NCBI GenBank assembly: GCA_022842205.1
Contig: JALHQA010000001.1
Location: forward strand, 248,001-312,000
Reading direction: 5' to 3'
Source: Hyphomicrobiales bacterium
GTDB lineage: Bacteria; Pseudomonadota; Alphaproteobacteria; Rhizobiales; Methylopilaceae
DNA: 64,000 nt
Made by a program: the position numbers and the translations under genes
Part shown: piece by piece, positions 53,510 through 62,528 of the stretch
How positions within the stretch are numbered: position 1 is the stretch's first letter
Layout of the letters: each line of letters begins with the position of its first letter
Notes under the pieces: model-generated
The model's database searches: none
What the model was told of the DNA's origin: nothing
What the model saw: the letters and a program-made list of their open reading frames with translations, nothing else

Positions 53510-54481
53510 ATGTTCGACCATCCTGACATTCAGAAGTACCCGATAGATCAGATTCCAAAAGACCGTGATCTGTACCTGATGGGCGAGAAGTGGATGGAGG
53601 AATACGAAGCGGCCCTCAAAAGGGGGCTCGCAGGCGAACCATGGGAATATCCCGGCTATATTTCTCACGCTGCCGTTCGCGAAGCCTCTGCGACAGGACT
53701 AGAAATTTCTTGGTTCCCGAATATTTTCGACCGCTTCCACGAGGTGAGAGTGTTTCTCCCGGCGGCGGATTTCATCAAATGCGTCGGATGCAGAGATTAT
53801 GATGAGAAACCTCACATATTCGTAAGTACCAATTGGCTTGAGGATCTTCACCGCCGAACGCATTCTGTCTTCGCTCTCGTTGATGCAATCGGCGTGAAAA
53901 CGGCGATACTCGCAGGCACTCTTACAGCTGACAAAATTCAGATTCTTTCTCAGAAAGTGGACGAGATCGCGTCACGATATCCCGATATCGCTTTCTTCTC
54001 CTTCGCCGACAGTTTGCTTCTGAAGATGAACTGGATTTTTGGTGATGTTGAGTACCCCGTTGATCGTCAATACGATCCAGAACGTATCATCCGAGTGCTG
54101 CCGGAAATTGCGGCTGCATACTCTGAAGTTCTTGGGCTTGGCGTGTATACCGTCATCACACAGGGCCAAAACCACCTATATCCAGATGAACTCCTACGAG
54201 TTTCCGCTTCAGCGAACCACGTTTCGCTAAATAGTCTAGGCTTGCCATTCGCCCAATTGCTCGCCCTTGACGCCGCCGCCCGAGCAAACATCAAACTTGG
54301 CGAGCACGGTCCGGAAGAATTGTATATGGACGAAAGTTTCTTTCGTTCGCTTAAGCTCAAATTTGACTTCGACAAGAATGCCGAACCTCACTTCCCGTAC
54401 TTGTCTCCCATGGCCCTGTCTCCATTCGACTATTTCGTTGGATCAATCGAACGCATCCTGCAGAATCTGGAATCAAAATGA
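53510..54481 (+). CDS. Unknown protein with cyclase-like D..G / FADS pattern
   Basis: 323-residue cytoplasmic protein, not firmly assigned. The middle carries VFALVDAIGVKTAIL followed about 30 residues later by IAFFSFADSLLLKMNW, then YSEVLGLGVYTVITQGQNH. A D..G strand followed by an F(S/A)DS strand resembles the palm arrangement of class III nucleotidyl-cyclase-like proteins, but the match is weak and the usual second metal Asp context is uncertain. The gene is visibly richer in A/T and in codons such as ATA and AGA than its neighbours, suggesting transfer. Its TGA is followed one base later by the next ATG, so the two form a cassette. Confidence 0.65.
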   Translation: MFDHPDIQKYPIDQIPKDRDLYLMGEKWMEEYEAALKRGLAGEPWEYPGYISHAAVREASATGLEISWFPNIFDRFHEVRVFLPAADFIKCVGCRDYDEKPHIFVSTNWLEDLHRRTHSVFALVDAIGVKTAILAGTLTADKIQILSQKVDEIASRYPDIAFFSFADSLLLKMNWIFGDVEYPVDRQYDPERIIRVLPEIAAAYSEVLGLGVYTVITQGQNHLYPDELLRVSASANHVSLNSLGLPFAQLLALDAAARANIKLGEHGPEELYMDESFFRSLKLKFDFDKNAEPHFPYLSPMALSPFDYFVGSIERILQNLESK

Positions 54482-54482
54482 G

Positions 54483-55346
54483 ATGCTTGAAATCCAGGCG
54501 ATAGTATCGAAGTACGACTTGTCGTACGTGCGAGACGGCCTCACCTCGCTCGAGGCGGTCAATAAATTCGCTCTGACCTTTTACAAAGATACCGCCGAAA
54601 TTTACGACTGCATCACGCGCGTGAAGAATACAGAGCGAAACCCCACGGGTTTTGCATTGAATGACGCAGCGATTCTCGGATTGCTGGTCCGCACATGGAA
54701 GCTTTTGAAAGAGGTAATATCATACTACGAAAGGGGCAATGCAGAGATAATCGGGATTTTGGAACGCCCGCTACTCGAAGCAGCCGTCGTCGCAAGATAT
54801 CTAATGACCAAAGATGACAGCATAATCCTCGACTATCGGAAGTGCTCTTACAAAGATCGCCTGCGTATTCTCCGTGATTTAGAAAGTGGCTCGGCGTTTT
54901 TTGAGACGAAGGCAGGAAAGCGTTTAATAACGTCTGTACGCGAAAAGATGGCGTTTGAGGGATTCACCAAAAGCGACTTTAGCGACCAGAAGAACAATCG
55001 TTGGCGAGTTCAAGGAAAGAGCTTTTATGATATTTTTTCTGAAGTTGAGCACGAGGATTTTTATGCCTGCACCTACGGTATGATGTCCGAGTCTATTCAT
55101 GGGTCATGGAATGAATCTATGGACTGGTGCCTATTTAAGAATGAAGATGGCACATTCAGTACTAACCCCTTTTCTGCGCCAGCCGATGTCCGCTACGTAA
55201 CGCCGATACTGGGATTTACGAACAAGGCGTTCGTACTTTGGCTAAAAAGGATAGATGCTCATGACGAGAACTTTGAGAGATTATTGCGCTGGGTGGAGCG
55301 CGTAAACTTCGCTTTATATGAGAAGTTCGATGCACTCTATGACTAG
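54483..55346 (+). CDS. DUF5677-like helical protein
   Basis: 287-residue predicted helical cytoplasmic protein. The central ILERPLLEAAVVARYLMTKD and YRKCSYKDRLRILRDL resemble the R..lE......yl layout of DUF5677 proteins, and MMSESIHGSWNESMDW follows with conserved-looking His and Trp. Function unknown; such proteins occur in accessory regions and near defence genes. It starts one base after the stop of the preceding gene and shares its AT-rich codon use. Flanked by repeat clusters on both sides. Confidence 0.65.
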   Translation: MLEIQAIVSKYDLSYVRDGLTSLEAVNKFALTFYKDTAEIYDCITRVKNTERNPTGFALNDAAILGLLVRTWKLLKEVISYYERGNAEIIGILERPLLEAAVVARYLMTKDDSIILDYRKCSYKDRLRILRDLESGSAFFETKAGKRLITSVREKMAFEGFTKSDFSDQKNNRWRVQGKSFYDIFSEVEHEDFYACTYGMMSESIHGSWNESMDWCLFKNEDGTFSTNPFSAPADVRYVTPILGFTNKAFVLWLKRIDAHDENFERLLRWVERVNFALYEKFDALYD

Positions 55347-55911
55347 TTCTCTCTTCGCGGACTATGGCGTGGTCCGTAATGACGACATCGACTTGTCGGC
55401 CAGCGGTTCCAGTGCGTCTCGCCCATACCCCTCACCCCGCTCGCGCCTGAGGGCGCGAGTCGACCCTCTCCCTCAAGGGGAGAGGAGGGGCACCGTGTCT
55501 GCGGCCATCCTTCGAGACGGCGCTGCGCGCCTCCTCAGGAACAGGTTTGAGGCCGTGGTGACGGCGCCGGGCGACCTCCCTCCCCTTGATGGGGCGGTGG
55601 ACGCGGAGAGCGGAGCGAACCGCGGCCGGGTGGGGTGAAGCCCGGTACGTACGGGTAGCCCCCACCCGACCCTTGCTTTGCTCGGGCCACCCCCACAAGG
55701 AGGAGGGAGGGGACCGGCCTGCCGACTATCCTTCGACGCGGCTCGCCCAAACGCGCGAGTCCGGCTCAGGATGAGGACACGGGGTGTAATTCCCCCTCAC
55801 CTCGCTCGACGCCTCCCGGCGTCGAGTCGTCCTCTCCCGCAAGCGGGAGAGGGGAACGGTTGAACCTCCCGCCCCTTCGCGCGTTTATCCGCGCCGGAGG
55901 TGTGGATTTTC
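55347..55911. repeat. Repeat-rich intergenic region
   Basis: No gene seen. It contains palindromic units at about 55433-55490 (CTCGCGCC/GGCGCGAG plus CTCTCCCTCAAGGGGAGAG) and 55796-55857 (CTCGACGCC/GGCGTCGAG plus CTCTCCCGCAAGCGGGAGAG), and between them low-complexity GGGG/CCCC runs with partial copies such as CCTCCCTCCCC. The units match those at 57087-57151 with compensatory stem changes. Confidence 0.75.
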
Positions 55912-57009
55912 ATGGATCAGGCGCTCCTAAAACCCGACGACGATGCGTGCCCGGCGCACGACCCGATGCTGTCGGCGGAGAACGCCGGTCTCGTCTATGT
56001 GACCGACGACGAGCCGGGCATTTCGCGCGAGAAAGACGGCGCGGGCTTCGGCTATGCGAGGCGCGGCCAGCCCGTGCGCGACGAGAAGGTGCTGGCGCGC
56101 ATAAGGAGCCTCGCCATTCCGCCGGCCTGGACCGATGTCTGGATCTGCGCCAGGGCGAACGGCCATATCCAGGCCACCGGCCGCGACGTCAAAGGGCGCA
56201 AGCAATACCGCTACCATCCGAAATGGAACGAGGTGCGCGACGAGACGAAGTATGAGCGCCTGCTCGAATTCGCCGAACGGCTGCCGCACATACGCCGGCG
56301 GATCGAGAAGGACCTTTCGGCGCGCGGCCTGACGCGCGAGAAGGTTCTGGCGACCGTGGTGTATCTGCTCGACACCACGCTGATCCGCATCGGCAACGAA
56401 AAGTACACGCGCGACAACAAGAGCTTCGGCCTGACCACGCTGCGCAACAAGCATGTCGAGGCCGGGTCGGAGCGGCTGCGCTTCGCCTTCAAGGGCAAGA
56501 GCGGCAAGAGCTGGAAGCTGACGGTCTATGACCGCCGCATCGCGCGCATCGTGCGCCAGTGTCAGGACATTCCGGGGCAGAACCTCTTCCAGTACTGGAA
56601 CGGCGACGGCAACCCGCACCCCATCACCAGCGAGGATGTGAACGACTATATCCGCGCCATCGCGGGCAACGGCTTCAGCGCCAAGCATTTCCGCACCTGG
56701 GCCGGGACCGTGACCGCCGCGCACGCGCTGAACGAGGCGGGCGCCTTCGCCTCGAAGACCGAGGCGACGCGCAAGCTGAACGCCGCCATCGACACCGTGG
56801 CGGAACGGCTCGTCAATACGCGGGCGATCTCGCGGCGCTGCTATGTGCATCCGTCCGTGGTCGAGAGCTTTCTCGACGGCTCGCTGCCGCGCGCCTTCGA
56901 GCGGGCCGAGCAGAACGCCGCGCGGCGGCGCGGCCTGAAGCCGGAGGAGCGCCCCGTGCTGGCCTTCCTGCGCGCGGGCGCGAAGCGGAGCCGCAACCGC
57001 GCCGCCTGA
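55912..57009 (+). CDS. Type IB DNA topoisomerase
   Basis: 365-residue poxvirus-like bacterial topoisomerase IB, which relaxes supercoils through a 3'-phosphotyrosyl link. N-terminal domain includes RIRSLAIPPAWTDVWIC and GRKQYRYHPKWNEVRDE; the catalytic domain has ALLDTTLIRIGNEKYT-like LLDTTLIRIGNEKYTRDN, FRTWAGTVTAAHALNE with catalytic Arg context, and the active Tyr in ISRRCYVHPSVVESFLDG. ATG 55912 is preferred over a GTG four codons earlier that overlaps the GGAGG. Common in Rhizobiales as an accessory topoisomerase. Confidence 0.93.
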   Translation: MDQALLKPDDDACPAHDPMLSAENAGLVYVTDDEPGISREKDGAGFGYARRGQPVRDEKVLARIRSLAIPPAWTDVWICARANGHIQATGRDVKGRKQYRYHPKWNEVRDETKYERLLEFAERLPHIRRRIEKDLSARGLTREKVLATVVYLLDTTLIRIGNEKYTRDNKSFGLTTLRNKHVEAGSERLRFAFKGKSGKSWKLTVYDRRIARIVRQCQDIPGQNLFQYWNGDGNPHPITSEDVNDYIRAIAGNGFSAKHFRTWAGTVTAAHALNEAGAFASKTEATRKLNAAIDTVAERLVNTRAISRRCYVHPSVVESFLDGSLPRAFERAEQNAARRRGLKPEERPVLAFLRAGAKRSRNRAA

Positions 57010-57086
57010 GGCGCCTCTTCCCTTGCGTGAGAGGCCGGCAAGCGCTGAAGCCGCCGCCGGGTGAGGGGTCCGACTTATCCGGCCAT

Positions 57087-57151
57087 GTCCGTACCCCTCA
57101 CCTCGCTCATGGCCTCCGGCCATGAGTCGTCCTCTCCCACAAGGGGAGAGG
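57087..57151. repeat. Palindromic intergenic repeat unit
   Basis: CCCCTCACCTCGCTC, stem CATGGCC/GGCCATG, then GAGTCGTCCTCTCCC with a closing GGGGAGAGG. Same architecture as 55433-55490 and 55796-55857 but a different first stem sequence that still pairs. Confidence 0.8.
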
Positions 57152-57193
57152 AGAGCCGCTTTCCGACCGAACGGCGCTGTGCTAACCGCAAGC

Positions 57194-57598
57194 ATGGGTT
57201 TCAGCCTTCACCCCCGCCTCGCCGCCGACACCGCGCCGGTGTGCGATCTCGATCTCTGCACCGTGCGGCTGATGAACGACGCGCGGTTTGCGTGGCTCGT
57301 TCTGGTGCCGATGCGCGAGGGCGCGGTCGAGATTACGGATCTCATCCAAGCCGACCGTACGCTGTTGATGGCGGAGACCTGCCGCGCGGCGGATGCGCTC
57401 AGGGCCGTGGCGCCGTGCGACAAGCTGAACGTGGGCGCGCTCGGCAATCTCGTGCCGCAGCTGCATGTACATGTCGTGGCGCGCGTCGAGGGCGACGCCG
57501 CCTGGCCGGGGCCGGTGTGGGGCTCCGGCGCGGCGAAGCCTTACGATGATGGGTGGATGGACAGTCTCGCCGCCGCGATCCGCGAAAAACTGGCCTAG
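57194..57598 (+). CDS. HIT-family nucleotide-binding protein
   Basis: 134-residue histidine-triad hydrolase/transferase, probably acting on dinucleoside polyphosphates or AMP-lysine type substrates. The triad reads QLHVHVVAR, with Gln in the first His position as in this proteobacterial subgroup, preceded by NVGALGNLVPQ. ATG 57194 gives a domain-only protein; an upstream frame passes through the repeat unit and is not coding. Confidence 0.88.
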   Translation: MGFSLHPRLAADTAPVCDLDLCTVRLMNDARFAWLVLVPMREGAVEITDLIQADRTLLMAETCRAADALRAVAPCDKLNVGALGNLVPQLHVHVVARVEGDAAWPGPVWGSGAAKPYDDGWMDSLAAAIREKLA

Positions 57599-57599
57599 G

Positions 57600-58076
57600 T
57601 CAGCAGCGTCTGCGGAATTCCGGCGCGACACGCAGGGAATGCGAGAGTTTCTCGACCACGCGGTCGTAGATGGCGCGTTCGCCGCGCGGATAGCGGATCA
57701 GGAACGAATGGGCGTAGCGCCGGCCGCAGGACAGATGGGTGCGGCCATAGACGATGTAGTCCCCGGCATAGCCGGAATACGCCATCCAGTTCTTCTTGCG
57801 GCGCTCATAGGTGACGTCGATGTCCTTGAGGAGTGAGCGGCGCAGGAAGGATTCAAGATCAGCGCCGCCAAGCTCGTCGAGGCTCAGCAGCAGCACGCCG
57901 TCGTTCTTCAGCGCGAAATGGCCTTCCGCCGCCCGCGACATGTCGCCGACATAGGCATCGGGATACGCAATCTGGAGCCCGAACTGCTTGGAGGTGAAGG
58001 TCGGCCAGTCCCCTTGCTGCGCGAATGCCGCACCGGACGCCAGAACCAGAACCGCAGCCAAACATGTCGCGCGCAT
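57600..58076 (-). CDS. Secreted hypothetical protein
   Basis: 158-residue exported protein without recognised family. Signal peptide MRATCLAAVLVLASGAAFA with cleavage before QQGDW; mature part starts WPTFTSKQFGLQIAYPDAY, has LSLDELGGADLESFLRR and ends with RVAPEFRRRC. The YVGDMSRAAEGHFALKNDG region looks like a PsbP- or DUF-type fold, not assigned. It converges with the HIT gene with one base between stops and lies 44 bases downstream of pheA on the same strand. Confidence 0.65.
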   Translation of the reverse strand: MRATCLAAVLVLASGAAFAQQGDWPTFTSKQFGLQIAYPDAYVGDMSRAAEGHFALKNDGVLLLSLDELGGADLESFLRRSLLKDIDVTYERRKKNWMAYSGYAGDYIVYGRTHLSCGRRYAHSFLIRYPRGERAIYDRVVEKLSHSLRVAPEFRRRC

Positions 58077-58120
58077 GGACGCCTCCCGCAGTTCAACCGC
58101 GGGACGGCGCAAGGGTTCCG

Positions 58121-58975
58121 CTAGGCCTGCTTCTGCCGCTCTTCGAACCGGAACGGATGGGCCGGATAGACGCCGAGGATTTTCAGCTCGGCGGAGAAGA
58201 AGGCGAGTTCTTCCAGCGCCAGCGTGACGTTCGGGTCTTCCGGGTGGCCCTCGATGTCGGCGTAGAACTGTGTCGCGACGAATTCGCCCTCGAGCTGATA
58301 GCTTTCCAGCTTCGTCATGTTGACCGAGTTCGTCGCGAAGCCGCCCATCGCCTTGTAGAGCGCGGCCGGCACGTTGCGGACCTTGAACACGAATGTCGTG
58401 ACAACCGGGCCGTTGCCGGCCTGCGCCCAGTCCGGCTCCTTGGCCAGAACGATGAAGCGCGTGGTGTTGTGCAGCTCGTCGGCGATGTCCTCGGCGATGA
58501 TGTCGAGGCCGTAGATTTCGGCGGCGAGACGCGAGGCGATGGCGGCGCGCGTCTTGTCCGTGGTCTCGGCCAGGCGGCGGGCGGCGCCTGCGGTGTCGGC
58601 GGCGACGCGCGGCTCGAGCATCAGCTTGCGCAGCGTGTTGCGGCACTGGCCGAGCGCCTGCGGATGCGAATAGGCCGTCTTTACGGTGGCGAGCGTCGCG
58701 CCCTTGACGGCCATCAATTGATGTTGAAGCGGCAGGAAGAACTCGCCGACGATGTGCAGGCCCGAGGTCGGCATCAGATGATGGATGTCCGCGACGCGGC
58801 CGGCGACCGAATTCTCGACCGGGATCATGGCAAGGCCGGCCTCGCCGCTTTCGACCGCGGCGAACGCGTCCTCGAAGGTCGGCTTGGCGAGCGGCTCCCA
58901 TTTCGGATAGGCCTCGACACAGGCGATGTGGGAATTCGCGCCCGGCTCGCCCTGGTAAACGATCTTCTTCGACAC
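58121..58975 (-). CDS. pheA: Prephenate dehydratase
   Basis: 284-residue monofunctional enzyme converting prephenate to phenylpyruvate in phenylalanine synthesis, with feedback control. Catalytic domain starts IVYQGEPGANSHIACVEAYP, has VENSVAGRVADIHHLM and the TRF motif in NTTRFIVLAKEP; the C-terminal ACT domain reads VPAALYKAMGGFATNSVN then KLESYQLEGEFVATQFY. No chorismate mutase domain. 14 bases downstream of kdsB, so co-transcribed. Confidence 0.95.
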   Translation of the reverse strand: MSKKIVYQGEPGANSHIACVEAYPKWEPLAKPTFEDAFAAVESGEAGLAMIPVENSVAGRVADIHHLMPTSGLHIVGEFFLPLQHQLMAVKGATLATVKTAYSHPQALGQCRNTLRKLMLEPRVAADTAGAARRLAETTDKTRAAIASRLAAEIYGLDIIAEDIADELHNTTRFIVLAKEPDWAQAGNGPVVTTFVFKVRNVPAALYKAMGGFATNSVNMTKLESYQLEGEFVATQFYADIEGHPEDPNVTLALEELAFFSAELKILGVYPAHPFRFEERQKQA

Positions 58976-58989
58976 TCAATCCACTCCGG

Positions 58990-59724
58990 TCACAGCGGGC
59001 GCGCGGACAGCATCTCGCGCGCACGTTCCAGATCATGCCCGGTGTCGACACCGAGCGGCACATCCTCGATCAGAGCCGCATCAATACGCATTCCGGCTTC
59101 AAGAGCCCTTAACTGCTCCAGCCGCTCGCGAACCTCAAGCGGCGATGGTCGCAGGCGGACAAAACGCGCGAGCGCGGCGCGGCGCCAGGCATAGAGCCCG
59201 ATGTGGTGAATGAGCTCGCCCTCGCCGTGAGGGGCCGTGGCGCGGGTGAAATAAAGGCAGCGGCGGCGCGCGCCCTCGCCCGAGGCGACCATCTTGACGA
59301 CATTGGGGTCGGTGCGCTCGGCGGCGCGGGTGATGACGGCACCGAGGGTGCCGATATCGACGGCGGAATCGTCGAGCAGCGCATTCGCGGCCCTGATGGC
59401 GGCGGGATCGATGGTCGGCAGGTCGCCCTGCACGTTGACGACGCGTTCGTGCAGATGATCGGGATCGAGGATGTTCAGCGCCTCGAAGATGCGGTCGGAG
59501 CCGGAAGGATGCTCCGGCCGGGTGAGCACGGCGCGGCCGCCGGCCTTCTCCACCGCGTCAACGATCTGCTGCGAATCAGCCGCCACCGCGACCTCGCCGA
59601 GCCCCGATTCGACCGCGCGGCGCCAGACATGGACGATCATCGGCTCCCCGGCGATGTCCGCGAGGACCTTGCCGGGCAGCCGTGTCGAGCCGAGACGGGC
59701 CGGGATAAGTATCAGGGTGCTCAT
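58990..59724 (-). CDS. kdsB: 3-deoxy-manno-octulosonate cytidylyltransferase (CMP-Kdo synthetase)
   Basis: 244-residue nucleotidyltransferase activating Kdo with CTP for lipopolysaccharide inner core. Motifs: [43 protein letters not shown] and [17 protein letters not shown]. Length normal. First gene of the kdsB-pheA-58076 leftward run; faces the cytochrome gene across 170 bases. Confidence 0.96.
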   Translation of the reverse strand: MSTLILIPARLGSTRLPGKVLADIAGEPMIVHVWRRAVESGLGEVAVAADSQQIVDAVEKAGGRAVLTRPEHPSGSDRIFEALNILDPDHLHERVVNVQGDLPTIDPAAIRAANALLDDSAVDIGTLGAVITRAAERTDPNVVKMVASGEGARRRCLYFTRATAPHGEGELIHHIGLYAWRRAALARFVRLRPSPLEVRERLEQLRALEAGMRIDAALIEDVPLGVDTGHDLERAREMLSARPL

Positions 59725-59894
59725 TTATATCTGTAATCGTTCTATTCGGCGGCAATAAGTAGCAGTGGGCCGCCTCTATACGAGTTGTCAGCCAAGCGCG
59801 AAAGCGGCTAGGTTCCGCCCGGCTTGGCGGGTCGGTTTTCCGGCCTGTTTGGCGTGTCTGCTCGCGTTGGAAAAAACCGCTTCCGGAGACCGGA

Positions 59895-60611
59895 ATGGAC
59901 TCGTTTGAGGTCAACAAGATCCTCGGCGCCGTACTCGGCACCCTGACATTCGTCCTGGCGCTGTCGATCGGCACCGGCATTCTCTTCAGCGCCCATGCCC
60001 CGGAAAAGCCGGGCTATGAGCTGCCTTCCCCGGCGGAAGACGCGGGCGCCGGCGGCGCCGTCGCCGAAGCGCCCAAGGACGAGCCCATCGCGGTCCGTCT
60101 CGCCTCCGCCGATCCGGCCAAGGGCGAGGCCCTGACCAAGCAGTGCGTCTCCTGCCACAGCTTCGAAAAGGGCGGCCCGAACAAGGTCGGCCCGAATCTC
60201 TACGGCGTCATCGGCAGCAAGCACGCCCATATCGACGGCTTCGGCTATTCGGCGGCAATGAAGGAAAAGCACGGCGAGGACTGGACCTTCGAGGCCATCG
60301 ACGACTTCCTGGCCAACCCGAAAACCGCCATTCCCGGCACCGCGATGTCGTTCCTCGGCATCAAGAAGGCCGACCAGCGCGCCAGCCTGATCGCCTGGAT
60401 GAACCAGAATTCCGACAATCCGCTGCCGCTGCCGGCTGCGCCCGCGCCGGGCGATGCCGCGGCTCCCGCGGATGGTGCAGCGCCCGCAGGCGGAGCCCCG
60501 GCCGAAACGCCGCCGGCTCCCGGCGAAGGCGCGGCTCCCGCGCCGGGTACGCCGGACCAGCCCGCTCCGGCGGCGCCTCCTGCTCCGGCCGCGCCCGCCG
60601 CACCGCAATAG
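59895..60611 (+). CDS. cycM: CycM-type membrane-anchored cytochrome c
   Basis: 238-residue cytochrome c of the class I, cytochrome c552/CycM type carrying electrons towards cytochrome oxidase. An uncleaved N-terminal helix (VLGTLTFVLALSIGTGILF) anchors it; heme motif CVSCHSF is near residue 83-89 and the axial Met lies in GTAMSFLGI. After the heme domain (about residue 175) a Pro/Ala-rich tail of about 60 residues extends to the C-terminus, longer than in relatives I know. Strong terminator follows at 60633-60667. Confidence 0.9.
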   Translation: MDSFEVNKILGAVLGTLTFVLALSIGTGILFSAHAPEKPGYELPSPAEDAGAGGAVAEAPKDEPIAVRLASADPAKGEALTKQCVSCHSFEKGGPNKVGPNLYGVIGSKHAHIDGFGYSAAMKEKHGEDWTFEAIDDFLANPKTAIPGTAMSFLGIKKADQRASLIAWMNQNSDNPLPLPAAPAPGDAAAPADGAAPAGGAPAETPPAPGEGAAPAPGTPDQPAPAAPPAPAAPAAPQ

Positions 60612-60632
60612 GCCCGGTCACAACCCGTTCAG

Positions 60633-60667
60633 AACGCCGGCTTTCCAACTGGAAGGCCGGCGTTTTT
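60633..60667 (+). terminator. Rho-independent terminator after cytochrome gene
   Basis: AACGCCGGCTTTCC, four-base loop AACT, GGAAGGCCGGCGTT with one G-T pair, then a five-T run. It ends 17 bases before the next ATG. Confidence 0.9.
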
Positions 60668-60683
60668 GTTACATAATCGGCGG

Positions 60684-62528
60684 ATGACCTTTTTCCGGCT
60701 TCCGGCCGCGCGCGCCGCGCTTGTTCTCCTCAGCCTCTGCTTCCTTCCGCAGCCCTCGACGGCCCAGGACGCCGCCGACACCTGGCTGCACGGCCAGTCG
60801 CTGACCGGGGACATCAAATACCCGAAGGACTTTGCGCATTTCGACTATGTGAACCCCGACGCGCCGAAGGGCGGGACGGTGCGGCTCGGCGTCGTCGGCG
60901 GCTATGACAGCTTCAACATCTTCATTCCGCGCGGATCGCCGGCCGCCGGCATGGGCGCGCTTTACGAGACGCTGATGACGCCCGCCTCCGACGAGATCTC
61001 GGGCGAATACGGCCTCCTCGCCGAAGCGGTGAAGCATCCGGCGGACTTCTCTTCGGTGACGTACAGACTGCGCGAGGGCGCGCGCTGGCACGACGGAAAG
61101 CCCGTCACGCCGGAAGACGTGATCTTTTCGCTGAACGCGCTGAAGCAGAACCATCCGCGCTATGCCGGCTATTACCGCAACGTCGTGAAAGCCGAGAAGA
61201 CCGGCGAGCGCGAGGTGACCTTCACCTTCGACCAGGCCGGCAACCGCGAACTGCCGCACATTGTCGGCCAGCTGTTCGTGCTGCCGAAGCATTACTGGGA
61301 AGGCAAGGACGCCAATGGCATCCAGCGCGACTTCGCGAAGACGACGCTCGAGCCGCCGCTCGGCTCCGGCCCCTACCGCATCAAGCCCGGCTTCCAGCCC
61401 GGCCGCGCCATTACCTATGAGCGCGTGAAGGACTATTGGGGCGCGGACCTGCCGGTGCGCAAAGGGACGAACAATTTCGACGAGATGCAGTACATCTATT
61501 ACCGCGACACCGATGTGGCGCTCGAAGCGTTCAAGGCCGGTCAGTACGATTACCGGATGGAGAACATCGCGAAGAACTGGGCGACGGCCTATGATTTTCC
61601 GGCAAAGCGCGACGGTCGCGTGAAGCAGGAGACGCATCCGATCCGCGATCTCGGTATCATGCAGGCTTTCGCCTTCAACACGCGGCGGGCGAAGTTCGGC
61701 GATCCTCGGGTCCGGCAGGCGTTCAACCTCGCCATGAATTTCGAGGACATGAACCGCACGCTGTTCTACGGCCAGTACCAGCGAATCCAGAGCTATTTCC
61801 AGAATACCGAACTGGCATCGAGCGGCCTGCCGCAAGGGCGCGAACTCGAAATCCTGGAGACCGTGCGCGACGAGGTGCCGCCGGAAGTCTTTACGACACC
61901 CTACACCAATCCCGTGGCGGACACGCCGCAGCAGTTTCGCGCGAACCTGATGGAAGCCACGCGCCTCCTCGCGGAGGCGGGCTGGACGGTGCAGGAGACC
62001 GGCGGACGGCGCGTGCTGGCAAACGCGGAAGGCGAGCCGATGGTCGTCGAATTCCTGCTCGCCTCGCCGACCTTCGAACGCGTCGTGCTGTCCTATGTAC
62101 AAAATCTCAAGCGGCTCGGCATCGAAACGCGCATCCGCACCGTCGACAGCGCGCAGTATGAAAACCGCATGAACGTGTTCGACTTCGACATCGCCGTCGA
62201 CAGCTGGGGCCAATCGCTCTCGCCGGGCAACGAACAGCGCGATTACTGGGGCTCGGCATCGGCGGACCGCGACGGTTCGCAGAACACGATCGGCATCAAG
62301 AATCCCGCGATCGACAAGCTGATCGACCGCGTGATCTACACCAAGGATCGCGACGACCTTGTCGCCGCGACGCGCGCGCTCGACCGCGTGCTGCTCTGGA
62401 ATCACTATGTCGTGCCGCAATGGACCGCGGGCGACATACGTTACGCCTACTGGACGCGGCTCGCGCATCCGGAAAAACTGCCGGAATACGGCAACGGCTT
62501 TCCGACGATCTGGTGGGCGGCGCAATGA
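60684..62528 (+). CDS. YejA-like peptide ABC transporter substrate-binding protein
   Basis: 614-residue periplasmic binding protein of the SBP_bac_5 (OppA/YejA) family. Signal peptide (FRLPAARAALVLLSLCFLP, cleavage after TAQ region), then GDIKYPKDFAHFDYVNPDAP, GGYDSFNIFIPRG, VTYRLREGARWHDGKPVTPE and LGSGPYRIKPGFQPGR, the YejA-type signature. Such proteins deliver oligopeptides or microcin-type peptides to a YejBEF permease. ATG 60684 follows the terminator of the cytochrome gene. Overlaps the next gene by four bases. Confidence 0.9.
   Translation: MTFFRLPAARAALVLLSLCFLPQPSTAQDAADTWLHGQSLTGDIKYPKDFAHFDYVNPDAPKGGTVRLGVVGGYDSFNIFIPRGSPAAGMGALYETLMTPASDEISGEYGLLAEAVKHPADFSSVTYRLREGARWHDGKPVTPEDVIFSLNALKQNHPRYAGYYRNVVKAEKTGEREVTFTFDQAGNRELPHIVGQLFVLPKHYWEGKDANGIQRDFAKTTLEPPLGSGPYRIKPGFQPGRAITYERVKDYWGADLPVRKGTNNFDEMQYIYYRDTDVALEAFKAGQYDYRMENIAKNWATAYDFPAKRDGRVKQETHPIRDLGIMQAFAFNTRRAKFGDPRVRQAFNLAMNFEDMNRTLFYGQYQRIQSYFQNTELASSGLPQGRELEILETVRDEVPPEVFTTPYTNPVADTPQQFRANLMEATRLLAEAGWTVQETGGRRVLANAEGEPMVVEFLLASPTFERVVLSYVQNLKRLGIETRIRTVDSAQYENRMNVFDFDIAVDSWGQSLSPGNEQRDYWGSASADRDGSQNTIGIKNPAIDKLIDRVIYTKDRDDLVAATRALDRVLLWNHYVVPQWTAGDIRYAYWTRLAHPEKLPEYGNGFPTIWWAAQ

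Noticed and set aside
52853-57151. CRISPR array in the repeat-rich stretch
   Set aside because: Repeats are palindromic, irregularly spaced and differ in stem sequence; no regular spacers and no cas gene in the window.
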